This document shows, in pieces, positions 47,097 to 59,900 of a stretch of 64,000 nt of DNA. Origin of the DNA: Phoebastria nigripes (Eukaryota; Chordata; Aves; Procellariiformes; Diomedeidae); contig JAYKAV010002553.1 in the NCBI GenBank assembly GCA_035582835.1, positions 95,895-159,894 on the forward strand, read 5' to 3'. Under the pieces are notes generated by a model. That model was not told where the DNA came from and ran no database searches. It saw only the letters and a program-made list of their open reading frames with translations. The position numbers were made by a program, and so were the translations under genes. The stretch's first letter is position 1; every line of letters starts with the position of its first letter.

Positions 47097-48745
47097 CAGA
47101 AGAAAAGGCCTTGATGCTTCCCAGCAGAGAGCTATCAGCCCGCGCTGGGACACAGCTGGTGGGGTGCCCTGCTCTGGGGAGATTTCCTCATGGTTATTTT
47201 AAGATAATTAGCTGATCCTATACCTAGTGTGCTTCATAATTCTTATCTAACATGACCAATTTGCAAATGCACATACTTCTGTGCATGCACAGCTCTAATT
47301 GAAGCACATCTGGAGGGCAGACTGCTGAAGCCACAGCAACAGAGGCTGTGCTGCTACAGCCACAAAATAAGCAGTAGCTGGTGAGTAACAAAACCCGCTT
47401 AAAAAGCAGAATGTCACCATTCTGCCTAGGTGCAGGACCCAGACAAGGGAAGGGGAAGCTGTTACTCAATATTTTTTCTAAAACATGATCTTGGGTATAC
47501 AAATGTGTGTGAAGGCACTAGACAAACTGCACAGCTCTCACTGGGGAAGGCAGTCACCCCTTCACGCCTGGCGACGCAGCGCTGTGGAGTGTGAGACAGA
47601 ATTCAGCTGAAATTTAGAAGCAGCTGTTGCATCAGGGTTTGTTTAAAGCTGTTTTTCTCCAGGAAGTCATTATCTGAAATAAATCTTGTCCATTAAAGAG
47701 ACACACTTGAGCAGTTACGTAATGCAGCATAGGGTTCATTAAAGTAGAAAAGCATAGGATATTCAAAAGCCTAATCTGGATAGAAAAATAAATATGTGAT
47801 TTAAGATGGAGCATCTATGTATCTGAAAAATACCTATGTTTTTCTAAATCCAAGCTTTAGTGTCTTAGAAGCTTATTTTTCACTGTTGAGCGCTCTTAAA
47901 AAAAACAAAACAAAACAAAACAAAACACAAAAAAACCCCAAACAAAAAACCTTTCCTGTTTCACTATCTCAGACTGAGCCCGTCAAAATAGATATTTCTC
48001 TGATTAATAAGGACATATTTTCTTTTAAAATACAGAGTCTGCTTTTCATATGTTTTTAACTTGCATTTTCAGAACCATCTGCCCTGTGCATGAGGACATG
48101 AATTTGAAGGTAATGTTATCTAAGCTCAGAGACAATGAATGAACCAAAANCAGTCTGAAAATAAAACCCCAAAATCTATGGGATTTATCTGAGTAAAGGA
48201 GAAATGTTTAACTATTAACAGCATCTCTATACATAAAATAAAATAAACACTTGAAAACCCCTAGTTTGACATACTATTACAAGTCCTTACTTGGAACAAA
48301 CCCTCAGCGGTAACAGGCAATTGAAAACCAATTGTTGCTTATGGGCAAGCTTCAGGGTTTTTTTACTTGGGGATTGGTACAGTCAAACATATCCATCAAA
48401 AATTGATTCAGAGGCAAAACCCAAATGAAACTAAAAAACTGTATTTATTAATATTGCTTTGNTTTTTAAGCTCTTATGGTTCACATGTTCTTGACACAAG
48501 GATTGAAACACTTATTTTAATTAAAAGCAGAGTCACATATTTATGCACTTTCAGCAACCCAGAATTTGTGATGCAAATTCTCAGAGCAGTGGCATTTGAT
48601 CCAGCCAGATAACACGAATTTGGATTACAAAGGCTATTTCACCTCCCTTGCCCTGAAGCTGTTCTGCAGTTACTACTCCTGTTACAGCAGGGTGAATCCG
48701 AGTGTCTCACACTCTTTTCTTCTCACCACACTGGATGGTCAGGGC
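47097..48745. other. Noncoding stretch with an (AAAAC)n patch, no gene seen
   Basis: No gene was recognised. The A-rich simple repeat at 47898-47934 is listed separately. Confidence 0.5.
47898..47934. repeat. (AAAAC)n simple repeat
   Basis: An A run is followed by at least four CAAAA units and then further A/C-rich sequence. It keeps a Lys/Asn/Thr-rich frame open on the plus strand, which is an artefact. Confidence 0.85.
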
Positions 48746-48842
48746 CATATTTTTAGGTGGAACACAGCAAATTTCAGTGACATGCCTAAGATCACAGCAG
48801 AAGTCTGTTGCAGTGGAGGAATTCAATGCAGAACTGCCAAAA
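48746..48842 (-). repeat. MIR-like SINE core, minus strand
   Basis: On the plus strand, CAAATTTCAGTGACATGCCT is followed by AAGATCACAGCAGAAGTCTG, TTGCAGTGGAGGAATTCAAT and GCAGAACTGCC. This matches the reverse complement of the MIR core, 'gaggcacagagaggttaagtgacttgcccaaggtcacacagc', and then 'cagtggcagagctgggattagaacccaggtc'. The element therefore lies on the minus strand. Confidence 0.65.
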
Positions 48843-51800
48843 TCCCTTCTAAGTTTCCTCTTGGTTGAATTCCCCATCCCCCTGAAACTACCTTTCATTA
48901 GTTGCCACAACATATTACATCTCATGCAATACACTGGTGATTGTGTACTCCAGCAAAGTGTGAATATTATCTGGCAGATAGCTTATGATCAGTGCACATA
49001 AGCAGAGCCCAGAAGGCTTGCTTCTATTTTCAGCTGTACTACCACTGCCTCTGATCCATGGCAAGGTCACCTGAGTCAATGAAATCCCTGGCTGCTTGTC
49101 TCCAGTAATTAAGCAGTAAAACTTTTAAATGTGCACCCCAAATTGGGAGGTCACTGTGTTGATTGTCTACGTAAGTACCTTTGTAGGCAGAAAATACCAG
49201 GTCCTAAAGGGCTCTTTAATCTATCCAAAAAAGTCTAATGAGAACTGAGAGCTGGCAGTTTAAAGCTGGACATATCTCAATGAGAAGCAAGACAAAGATT
49301 TTGAGTGCTGAAACTGAGTAGCCATTTGTAGAAATTATGAAGGTAGGTGATAGATTCTGCAGTTCTGGAAATCCTTTGTCTGAAGACCTAGGTATCCTTC
49401 CAGGCAAGATTACCTCAACTGAGAGCTGGTTAGTGGGTTCAGTTCAGGAAAACTCCATTTAATTGTCATGCCTATGATATGTTTGTGGTGGTCTAATAGC
49501 CCCTTCTACTTTAGCCACTTGAACTGCCAGCTGCATTGTCCAGGAAAGTAGAAAAGATATAATTCAATAGGTTTGTGGAATCTACTGGGTTAGAATAACA
49601 TATTCTAATAACAAATTATTTTCTGAAAAAATAAATCTGCATATCTTAAAAATCTTATGACAATTTTTTGTGGTTTCAATACAATTGGAGATGACAGCTG
49701 ATACAAGGAAGGAAGAATAATTATTTAAACTGAAACTGTCCAATTGTGGCTGTCTGCAAGCAAGATTCTTCTGGAAGAGCAATTCTGGATTATTTTACAG
49801 GAATAAATAGACATATGGAGTAAAGAGCAGCCTCTTCCAAAAGAACTCCAGAAGGATGGAATTGGAGAAGTGCTCAGCTGATATTAGCCGGGAACTAGAG
49901 GACAGGCCTCAGAGAATTGTGAAATGCATCATCTTGTAGAAAGGCCTAGACTGACGTAATGAGGCCCAGTGTGTCCCAGGTGTATGGTCACTCAAAACTA
50001 TCCCAGTAGTTTGTAACTTTTGGATAAAAATATTTTAGGTGAAGAAAGAAAAGTTCTTTCACTTAGGAATGCTCTCCTCTGTGGCAGTGGCTCTGCAAGT
50101 TTTGCTAGTTTGCTAGCAAATAAGATATTGGGGTGTCTTCTTTGGGGACATTAGTGCCTGCTTTGGTTTTGGTGATGGCCAACCATGACAGCTGAGGAAT
50201 CTGTCCCTAAAGACCAACATATCAGTGGGATGTCGTTACTGCAGAGGAGTAAAAATCAGCTATTATAGAAATTCCTTCCAAAGAAGATGACTCAAGCTAT
50301 CATTGACCTGTGGCTGAGAGACAAAAGAATGGGGAAATAGATTTTCTAAAAGTGATTTTGGTTCCCCCCAACACCTCTTCCCCAATAACAACTGAACCCA
50401 ATGGTCTAATTCATTAATAGTACATTTGGAAATCTAGTTTATATAGGTGATTTGGGTTGATTTCTCAACTTCTAAAGGAGGCCTGAACTATGATGTAATG
50501 AAGACCCTTGAAATCATCTCTGTTATTGCTAATGAGAGCCAGGATGAAGAGCTACATATAGTCACACCATCAAAAAGTCTGTCTGNCATTTGGCCATCAG
50601 TCAGGGAACCATAGCATAATCTATCTAATCATTGTTGAGAAAGGGATATTTCTGACATTTCTAAACATTTCTATGTTCTGTTCTTTTATTCCTTTTTCAT
50701 TTTTTTTTAATGTTGGGACCATTTGCAAATGGCTGATATTTTTGCACCATGCTAACTTTAGCATAGGGTTTTACTTTTACTTCAGATGTTTCTCTTTGGG
50801 CATGGGCTCTAAAGAAAAACATGATTGCCTTTGATGAAGGTCTTCTTGGAATAACAGTTGTGACTGGTAGAATATGAGTTGCTACTATTGATTCCAACAA
50901 GCTGTAATACTTCTATGAAGTACATGAGTAGGATCAATGGAGTCAGATTTCTTCTGAACTGTAAAGTGACAGTGTTTTCCTCACATCAAATCACCAATTG
51001 TCAGGGATTTGTTTGTTTCCTGGTAGATGCTTGTTTCCTTGAATAATCCCTGTATAATGTCTTTTCAAGGCACTCACTGATCTTACGTCTTCTCTAATCA
51101 TTTAATATAAACAGTCTGTGTATGGGGAAGTATGTGATTTTTACTCATAGGCCTCCTCAAAGAAGAATTTCAAAGAATTTTAAATCAGGGAAGTGAATGA
51201 TTCGTAAAGGTTTGGTCAGAGGCTTGCCTTATTTTTATAAAGCAGCAGCATGAAATGACTCAGAAGAACTGGTCCTCATTTGCAAAGTGGTGAACTGGTG
51301 AGAAACACTTAGAGAAAAGAACTGGACATGGAGGCAGACTGAATTCGGAAAGATAGCACTTTGGTTGTGTTCACTGGGAAATTTGGTAAACAATAATTTC
51401 TGTGATTACTTGATCTTTTCATTTAATAGTTTGGGGCCATCATCCTTCACTGTTAATAGTTTTTGTCATTCTTAGCTATTTGCCACTCAGCAATATGACA
51501 CCTTTTATAAATGTTNCGACATCCCATGAAATATTAGCTAACGGGAAAAGACGTGTCTTTTGAGGGTAATATGGGAATTCAACAGCTCCTGGAGATGAAC
51601 TAACATAATTTATCACCTTTTAAGACAGCTGAAGATCTTAATCAGCCACCTGTTATTTTGGAAATGATCATTAAGCATTAACAGGGCCAATTTGCAGCTT
51701 TTAAAGTTCATTTTCAAGCTTTTACTCATGGTTAATATTAATTCACTGTCAGTACCTCATGAATATCAAGAAACTCTGAAAGGATNAGATCTTTGGTCTC

Positions 51801-54800
51801 TTAAGTTTCTTCTTCCAAAGCTCAGAGAACACCCCCCATGAGAATGGCTTAATTGAATTAAGGATGGGGAAGGTTGCTTCAGCTGGGCTTTCATCCTGTC
51901 TGTAGAAATATTTGAGAAGTCTGACTTCAGCTTCATTTGAACTTTGCAGACAAACCCATTGCTTCACATAGACCAGGAGAAGCAACATAGTTAAGTGCAG
52001 AAAAGAGTGGACAGCGTCTTCCCAGCACCCTCCAAATATTGGACCTTAGTTAGGAATTGCTTAGTTTTCATGAAACCTAAGACAAGACTAAGGGATTTTC
52101 TTAAAATATAACAGCATTGTATTAGGACTGTTCTGGTTCAAGTCTTCTCTTACTCAAGACATCTTCCTGAGCCTGGCACAAGTTTAGAAAGATCAACACA
52201 AGTTTAGGAACCCAAGAAGTCACTAAATTGTTATTAGGAATATAGCAAGAGGAAAGGAATCACTACAGGGCACTAGGAAAAGATTCTAACTTTGAGGGTG
52301 TTTGGTATAACATACTATGCATGTTTCTATTTTTTAAGGAGCAACGTGGCTTTTTTTCATTGGAGGGGTGAGAGAAAGAAGAGGTGGGGCATTCATGCAG
52401 TATTGGAATTGCATATAAAACTCAAACCATAAACAGAATCTGTACCTATTACTTGGTTTCTTTGCAACTTGTCAGAGATGTAAATAACAGTTTTGCCGTA
52501 ATTCCTTTCTGATGGGTCTTTTTGTGGGAGGAGAGTGTAATAGGACCAAAAAAACACAGACACATGCACAAAATGAAAGAAAAAAGAAAAAGCAGCTCCT
52601 TATGAAATAAAGCTCTGACAAAAAAATCTAGCTAAACATTAAATTCCATGTTCCAAATTATTTCTTTAAAAATCTATAATAGGAAATAAAATTAAAGTAT
52701 ATAAATTAAGTCATTTTAAATCAAAATGTTCCAATCCAGAAATATCTGAATGGAATTGTGTGAAATTATCATGACTTTCTATTAGAGTTTATATAGATCA
52801 GATTTTCTTAGGATTGCGAANTCTTTTTACCACATTGTGCTGTTTAGTAATAGCTTTTTTTTAAGGGCAATTAGGGAACTGAAAAATGGTGATTTTTAAA
52901 GGGCAATAGTCATTGCAGGAAATTCCTGGCCTGATATAAATATTAATCAGTCAGTACAGAAAACAAACAAGAGAGCAACACTGGTGGGGCAGGAAGAAAT
53001 AGTGTAATATGAAGCAGATGGATTGAAGATGGTATGTATTCTGTGATGAGTTATTCTACAGAAGTCAACAGAGTTACACATCTGAGCGTTAAAGAATCCA
53101 GGTCTGGAGGATACAGGATGTATTTAAAGAAGCAGGCTGCCCTCTAACAAAAGAATTTAAAAAAATAAAAATCCAGCCTAAGAAATAATTGGTTCCAAGG
53201 GAGAAAAATTNGTAAACTCAGGCTGGTTTTGTAAAATGCAGCAAATTCACAAGGTTCTCAGAAATAACTAACTGACCTGACTTTTACTACTCATGTAAAT
53301 AAAATAATTAGGATCTCTTTGCAAAGGAGGAGTTCCCAGGGGATGAGAAGAGGGTCATACTACATCATTTAGGAGGTATAATAGCCTTGTTAATATGCAA
53401 AGCCACAGGAATCGAGACATTCTGGTTTATCGGTAGCACTGGAGGGACTGCTCCAGAGACAGCTCTAGGCTCAGGCAAAGCAAGTAGTGGCCTGGTGTAA
53501 CAGACAGCTGAGATAGCAGAATGGCAGTTCCCCCTACTGCGAACATTAAAACCCTAAAGCCCAGGTTAGAGGTACCAAGGGAAGAGTTGGGTTGTCCTGA
53601 TAGCCTCCTCTTCTGAGAAAGAAGCAAAGTAAAAGACAGGCAATCCTCCTTTGAAATATAAGTGGCCATCCTCATCCCTGGACAGCGGCAGCAAGTCTCT
53701 CCAGTCCCTCACTCCTACCCTGTGGCAGAAGCAGTCCAGCCCTGGCTCTTCATTACCAGCAATGTGGTTTTTGCCTATGTTACTGAGAAACACTGAGACA
53801 GGATCTCCTGCGTGTTTAATTTTAGTAGCTACTTCCTGCACTGTTCCTGCTTCCACAGCTGAATCTAACCTCCCTCCCTCAGGGCCCTCCACCCGTGCTC
53901 AGACAACAATGGCAGAGCAGTCCCAAAGCTAAAGGGGGTGCAGCTACTCTATCCACATGGCACAGCTGAGTATTCACCTCCTGAACCTGTATTGTCCCTG
54001 TTGCGGGAATAGTGGCTTATATAGCAGCAAGCGTGTGACTATGCAGCATCTCAGCTGGAGCTGGTTGGGACGCTGCTACCTCGAGCTCCCTCTGCTCTTC
54101 CCTGCTGCCATTTCTAAAATCAGTGGGGACAGGGGCAGTTTAGTCCCGTGCATCTCTGCTGTTGTGGATATGTCATTAGGGAAGGATACAGTCTTGAATA
54201 AAGGCTTCGATTCAGATAATTCATCACTGCCTTGACTGGTTCTTCATCTTCCACAGGGCTTTAAGCTAGATTATTTGATTTAAGCCCTGGTGCAGACATG
54301 GAAATCAAAACCAGTTTGTGCACATGCTTACGGCTAAGTGTCATAACCCGACATCCCATTCCATATTACAGGCATCTTCCTCATGACACACTACTGACAA
54401 AAAAGGAAGCTGGAAATGGAAGTGCTGGTAATTCTAATGAAGTNTCACTGAGGATGAAAGTGGGGCCAGGTAGTCATTTTGTTGCAATTTCAGTAGAGAC
54501 CTCTGAAGTAACAGGCAATACCAATTTGTGTTAGGCAACATCAGTTTACACCAGGTGGCAAACTGGTTTTATATCTATCACAGGGAAAGCCCTGCTTTGG
54601 CTATTTTGTTCGGGTTTTTTGTTTGGCCACAGACTTCTTCAGTTTCAGGTGGTATGTGCAATGGGAAAGCAGAAAATAGGACAATAAAGGAATGACGACC
54701 TGCATAACTTGCTGGCTACCCCTCATACTCTTAGAGATATGCAATATAGTTCATTGCCTGCTTCGCTTGACATTCATTGCTGCTACCTGCTCCTAACATT

Positions 54801-55800
54801 CAGCGCTCTGTTCTTTTTTGCAGCATAAAAAGTCGAGGATTTTCCTTTCATTTCTNACACACACCACTTACCTCTCAGAACAAACCTCTTCTCCCTGACC
54901 TTTTTTCACAAGAATTTCAGGGAGTTCTGTACTACACAGGTTTACAAGCCCTATTGCTTTTAATGATTTATTAGTGAGGAGAGGAGGAAATGAGGAGGGT
55001 GAGCAAACTGCAGGGGAAATTTTGTAGACAACAATATAGCCATAAAATGTGGGCATGCAGATTTTATCTTTCTGTATATTCTAGAAAATATTAAGTCAGG
55101 AATGGCTATTGCTTTTATAAAAGAGAAATGCCAGTTTTTCTTTAATATTTATGTGGGCGTATTACTATTTCCTTTTATATTACCTTTTATATCTGGAAGG
55201 CTCATAAGGTGCTTTATTACTTACTCAAAGGCTATATGAGGAATATTTCACTCATCACTGAGATGCAACTACTTGTGGTGAGAGAGATGTGGCCATTGTT
55301 TCATATTTCACAGCGAAACAATGATAAAGCTCAAGATAAGAGGTGAAAGGGAATAGTCCCTAAGCTATGTCAGTACATATTACTGTAGGACTATTGATGG
55401 CTGTGTTGATTTATGCTTGGTTATATTTACCCACTGGATCTGGTTGAATATATATGGCAAGGTAATGTAAGTAGGTTGAAGTCAGAGGACAAACCATTTG
55501 ATATGTTGGTTAGAAGGAGGAGGGAAATTGAGCCATGCTCTTATATTACACCCTTGTGTATTTTAGGAAGTAGTTAGTTTGGAATTTGTAATACTGGTGC
55601 CCTGGAGAATCCAGTCTCCATTACAGCCATACACAGTCAAGAGGCTACCTGCTAAATTTTCATTCAGAAGTGTGGTACCCCTCTAGCACCAGGAAAGGTT
55701 ATGGGATTTAATAGTAGTACTCAGATGGTCATTGTTGCTATTCCCATGGAGCAGCAATATCTCTCTCCCAACCAACGTGACTCCTCCGTATGTGTGTTGC
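48843..55800. other. Long noncoding stretch, no gene seen
   Basis: About 7 kb without a supportable gene. It includes a 12-bp palindrome TTTGCTAGCAAA at 50109-50120, a partial 20-bp tandem at 52177-52210, and a GC-richer block at 53.4-54.2 kb with frames open on both strands. The minus-strand frame 53566-53898 lacks any ATG and has no recognised homology. Confidence 0.5.
52177..52210. repeat. Partial tandem repeat, 20-bp unit
   Basis: CACAAGTTTAGAAAGATCAA (52177-52196) is followed directly by CACAAGTTTAGGAA (52197-52210), with one mismatch in the repeated part. Confidence 0.75.
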
Positions 55801-55875
55801 AGAATTTCAGATAATCACAGAGCTGGAGGGTTTTCCAAGGATCACCTTGCTGAAAGGAGGGTCAGCTCCTAACCC
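55801..55875 (-). repeat. Possible degenerate CR1 3' end, minus strand
   Basis: AGAATTTCAGATAATCACAG, then GAGGGTTTTCCAAGGATCAC and TTGCTGAAAGGAGGGT, weakly follows the reverse complement of a CR1 3' end ('agaatcatagaatcacagaatggtt..ggttggaagggacc..gatcatctagtccaacccc'). Without a clear octamer tail this stays tentative. Confidence 0.3.
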
Positions 55876-56550
55876 TTTAGGAATCTTTTCCTAAAGATTC
55901 CCAAGCACTGGGGTTTTCTCCCCTGCTTTCTTTGGCAATCAGTTAATTGTTACGTAATACAGGTATCTGCAGGCAAATGAAACTGTCAGAGTCAGCAAGC
56001 GAGATGGTGTTTGGCACCAGCCTCCCAGTGCAGGAAAAATGAACTTGTAAACAGCAAAGTTCATACAACCTGCTTTCCTCTGGCTTTAACAACCCTGGCT
56101 TTCTCTAGCACTGACTTCCCCAGGGCACTGCTTCGCTAAATCCTCCCCATCAAAATTCTGGGCATTCTCAGGAGCATGTGGTAACTTTTTATAATTCATA
56201 ATGTGGATTTATCTCTACTCTCCTGTTTAATTTAACCTTTTGAAATAAACATAAAGGAAAACAATGATGTGCCAGAAAGAGGACATTATTAAGAGATACT
56301 GTGTGTAATTGACTCAGCAGGATCTTTCAAGCACTTTGGAAAGAAAAAAAAGGAAGACATAGTGGGCACTAAAAGCTCTCAGGGATATAATCTTCATGAG
56401 ATAACAATCCAGCCACGCATTCAAGATTAGCATTGATAGGAGGTATTTTAAAAATATATGTGTATTTTTTCGGATATATTAAATTACTTTGAAACTTGTG
56501 ACTATTATGTGGGCACTACTCATCTTCAGTTCTGAAGATGCAGGAATCTC
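55876..56550. other. Noncoding stretch, no gene seen
   Basis: No gene or clear repeat was recognised. Confidence 0.5.
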
Positions 56551-56935
56551 ACCTGTGGCAGTGTAAACCTGGAGTAACCCTGGGGCAGCGGTGAGCATAG
56601 TGGCAGAATAAGAGTAAAATTAAGCCCTGGGAATTTTTTTAACTCAAGGGCCAAATCCTCAGGTGGCATAAATGAGGGTATTTTCCTGTAATTTGAAGGT
56701 TATGATGGTCTGACTTACATCACAACCAAGTCAACTAAGGTAACTCCTGATTCATATGGATTCAGAAGAGCTGTGCCAATTTTACACCTTCAAATGGCAA
56801 AGATCAGATAAATTTTTCTCTTGCTTACATTGAAGAAACCCTGCAAATAAATGGTGCCTGCCAATGTAAGTAAGGAATTATTTTGGTGAGGGGTCAGAAG
56901 TTGCCCTTTGGTGTAAATCAGAGTAGGGCTTAACC
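56551..56935. repeat. Cluster of degenerate palindromic amniote repeat units
   Basis: At least three pieces of the palindromic family occur in a row. Unit A (56551-56623) has GCAGTGTAAACCTGGAGTAA. Unit B (56648-56805) opens with GGGCCAAATCCTCAGGTGGC and closes with GAGCTGTGCCAATTTTACAC. Between these it contains CAAGTCAACTAAGGTAACTC, the palindrome-centre motif. Unit C (about 56909-56930) has TTTGGTGTAAATCAGAGTAG. These agree with the recalled 'gggccaaatcctcagctggtgtaaat' and 'gtgtaaatctggagtaactcc' arms. Boundaries between units are uncertain. Confidence 0.5.
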
Positions 56936-59900
56936 CCTTTAGACAGCTTTAAAAATAAATGAAGCAACCTTTCATCTAAAGCTGCACAGCAAATCCCCTT
57001 TTCATTTTTCAGTCTCCTCTTATAAAGAGAAAAAGCAGGAGTATTAATGAGCTATTCAAATATTCAAACCTTGCCAAGGGAGAAAGGATCCTTCAGTNAT
57101 CATGAGTTCAACGTGATAAATCCTTTTTAATTAGTGTATATGCAAACATTTTATAAAGCAGCCATGAATCGGAGACCCCACAATGCAAATGTAAAGAGGA
57201 AATATAGTATGAGCAAGAGGAACTGGAGCCCAAAGTATGCCTGCTCTGGCTTTCAGAGAGCACAGAAAGCATGATTATTAATTGGTTAAGTCCATCATTA
57301 ATAAGCACTCAGCTATATTCAGTCTGTTCCCCAGCACTTTACACAATGTCTGAGCAGTAATACGCTGATAGAAAGGGCATTTTCTGGTAGCTGATAATGG
57401 GGCAGGAAAATGAGAAAGCTGAAAGCGAGGAGTGTAATAAATGCACTTCCTTCTTATTCCAGGTGGTGATTCTCAGCTACTCAGCTAAGGGGTTGACTCT
57501 ATCGGGGGATTTCTCCACAGGGACCTTGTTTGCTCCCCTGTAAGGATGCATTAGTGCCTTTGGGACTGTCAGGCACCGAGGCAGTGGACGGCCACTGGAG
57601 TGGCTGATTGCTGTCTCTGGATAATCCCAGGTTTCTCATGCCAGTACTGAGTGTACTGACACCCTTGAAAACTTTTGGCTAATTGCTCTGTCTTTGACTC
57701 AGTTTCCCAGTCAGCCCAAGAGACCTCACTGGAAGCAGCAATGCCAAACGGTGATTGAAAAACAAAAGCATTCACAAACGAGGCTTAAATTGCCATTCGT
57801 TATCTTAAAGAGTGAGAACTGTATGCTTTCAGATGAAATTGACTGCTAATTTGGGGCCTTTTGCAATCAAACTTTCCCCTGTATCAATGCTGTTAAGCTG
57901 AATCATTTGATGAAAAGGAGTGTCTCATAAAATAAAAGAATTCAAACAACTAAATTCCATGCAGAAGTCATGAAAACAAGGTTCATAATAAAACTGTGAG
58001 CTGGCAATGCTGCAAAACCTGTTATACGTCATTGCGAGGGACAACCTGACAAAAGGGACAGATTTTTTGGCTGTTGTAAATTGATGTAGCTCTTCTGCTT
58101 TTGCAGGAAATNCACAACTTAAACCATGTCCTCAGCTGGCATGTGAAACTCTGTAAGGATCGTAAGAAGTGATGAGGACAGACCATGGTGACTAGAAAGG
58201 TTGATTTATTTAAAATAAAATCCCCTCTCAAGCAGTGAGACATCAGCTCAGTTGATCCTGTCTATCTCTCACTGAAGCTGAAAATCATCATTACATCTTT
58301 TCCCTAATAATTAATGTGCTTGGCAGCTCTTGTTTCTCTCCTTAAGAAATCCATCTGTATTGTAAAGCTCTTATTATTTTACACATAGGTGGTACCTTCT
58401 ATCAGAGGTGGGCAAAGCAGTTTGCAACATTTAATATTCTGAGCTTCACTAATGTTCTTGCTGAGCTGTTACAGAGAATTTTGCTGTTAGGTCTGGATGA
58501 ATATGTGAAATGAGATTTGAGTGTGCATTTGCCATATTTTAAAAGAGCTTCCTTAGGATATAATCAAATTCCTTTGGTGTCTTGCTCCCTGCCATCTGTT
58601 ACATCATCCTAATACTGTAACATGTTTAGCAACCCTGAGTGTGACAAGCTTGACTGACAAGGTCTGTGATCTTAGAGGCTGAGACTGAGGAGAGGCGTCT
58701 TTATAATTCCTCACCACTGACGTGTTAGGAGAGCCAAATAAGACTGATTATGCTTTTGTAGCTTTCTCTCACTTATTCATCACTCTTTTTCACCAGGACT
58801 GTGATGAAGTCAGTGCATGACAGACACTAAACACACTTGGATTTTTCTGTATAAGATGGGGCATTGTTTGAACACAGCAGGAAGCTGATATTTCCCAAAC
58901 CTGAGAAGAAACCACTCAGAAAATCAGTGATATGGACTCTTCTGGAGTTAAAACCATGCAAGTGCATTTGCACCCAACTTCAAATCATTCAAGAGAAAAC
59001 ATGAGCCAAACCCNTCCAGGCAGACATCTCATGGAACACATTTCTGAACAAGGGTGACACATGGACCACCTTCTGTCTGTGAGGAATAGTTAACTGGCTT
59101 ACTAAAATCAGCACTTTAAATAGTACTCTAAGCAGAAGTTTCTCTTTAAAAAAACAGAGGAGTTGTGCATAGGACTTACTTTATAGGACAGGAGGCACAA
59201 ATCTATGCTGACCATCAGAGCCAGCTGTGATGATGTGGTTGTGAGTGCCAAGACCACGCCAGGACAGGCAGCCAGAGCAAGGCATGTGGGTGCTATACCT
59301 GGGTCTCTATTTACTTCCATAGTCAGCTATGNGCACAGAGGAAGAAAGGAAAAAGCAGAGCAGAAGAAGACTTGGAGACAGGCAAGAAAAGAAGATGGAG
59401 GCACATGAATGGAGACAAGAGATGAGTTTGTTGGATAGACTGTAAAGGAAGTGACTCAGGGATTTGAGACATGGAGGGGCAGTTTGTGCAGGGAGTCCTG
59501 AGCCAGTGCCAGAAAGGCTTTTCTGGTGCTGTGAAAGTGAAGAGCAAACAAGGGGTGCAGCCGAGAGGTTTACAGTGATACCATGGGGGCATACAAAGTG
59601 GTACTGGGTCTTCAGAGCCTTCAGCACTGCAGCTGGGCACCGGGAGGAGGATCCAGAGAATGGGAACAATNGGTCTGAATGAGTCGTTGGCAAGGGGTCC
59701 TCCTGGGGTGCAAAGATGGAATAGGAGGAAATTTTAGATTATGTCAATGAAAATGTATGGTAACACCAAAGTCTGAGAGAGAGNGGTATCTCAACCAGAG
59801 TACTAGGAAATAGCACACATTTTAACTCACATTCACAGTGCTGCTTCTAATCCATCTCTATCCCACTCAACCTGGGTTTAAAAAAAATAAAATAAAGGAG

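Noticed and set aside
54430..54575. GGGGCCAGG and CAGTTTACACCAGG considered as another palindromic repeat copy
   Set aside because: The motifs are present but their spacing and orientation do not fit the family layout well enough.
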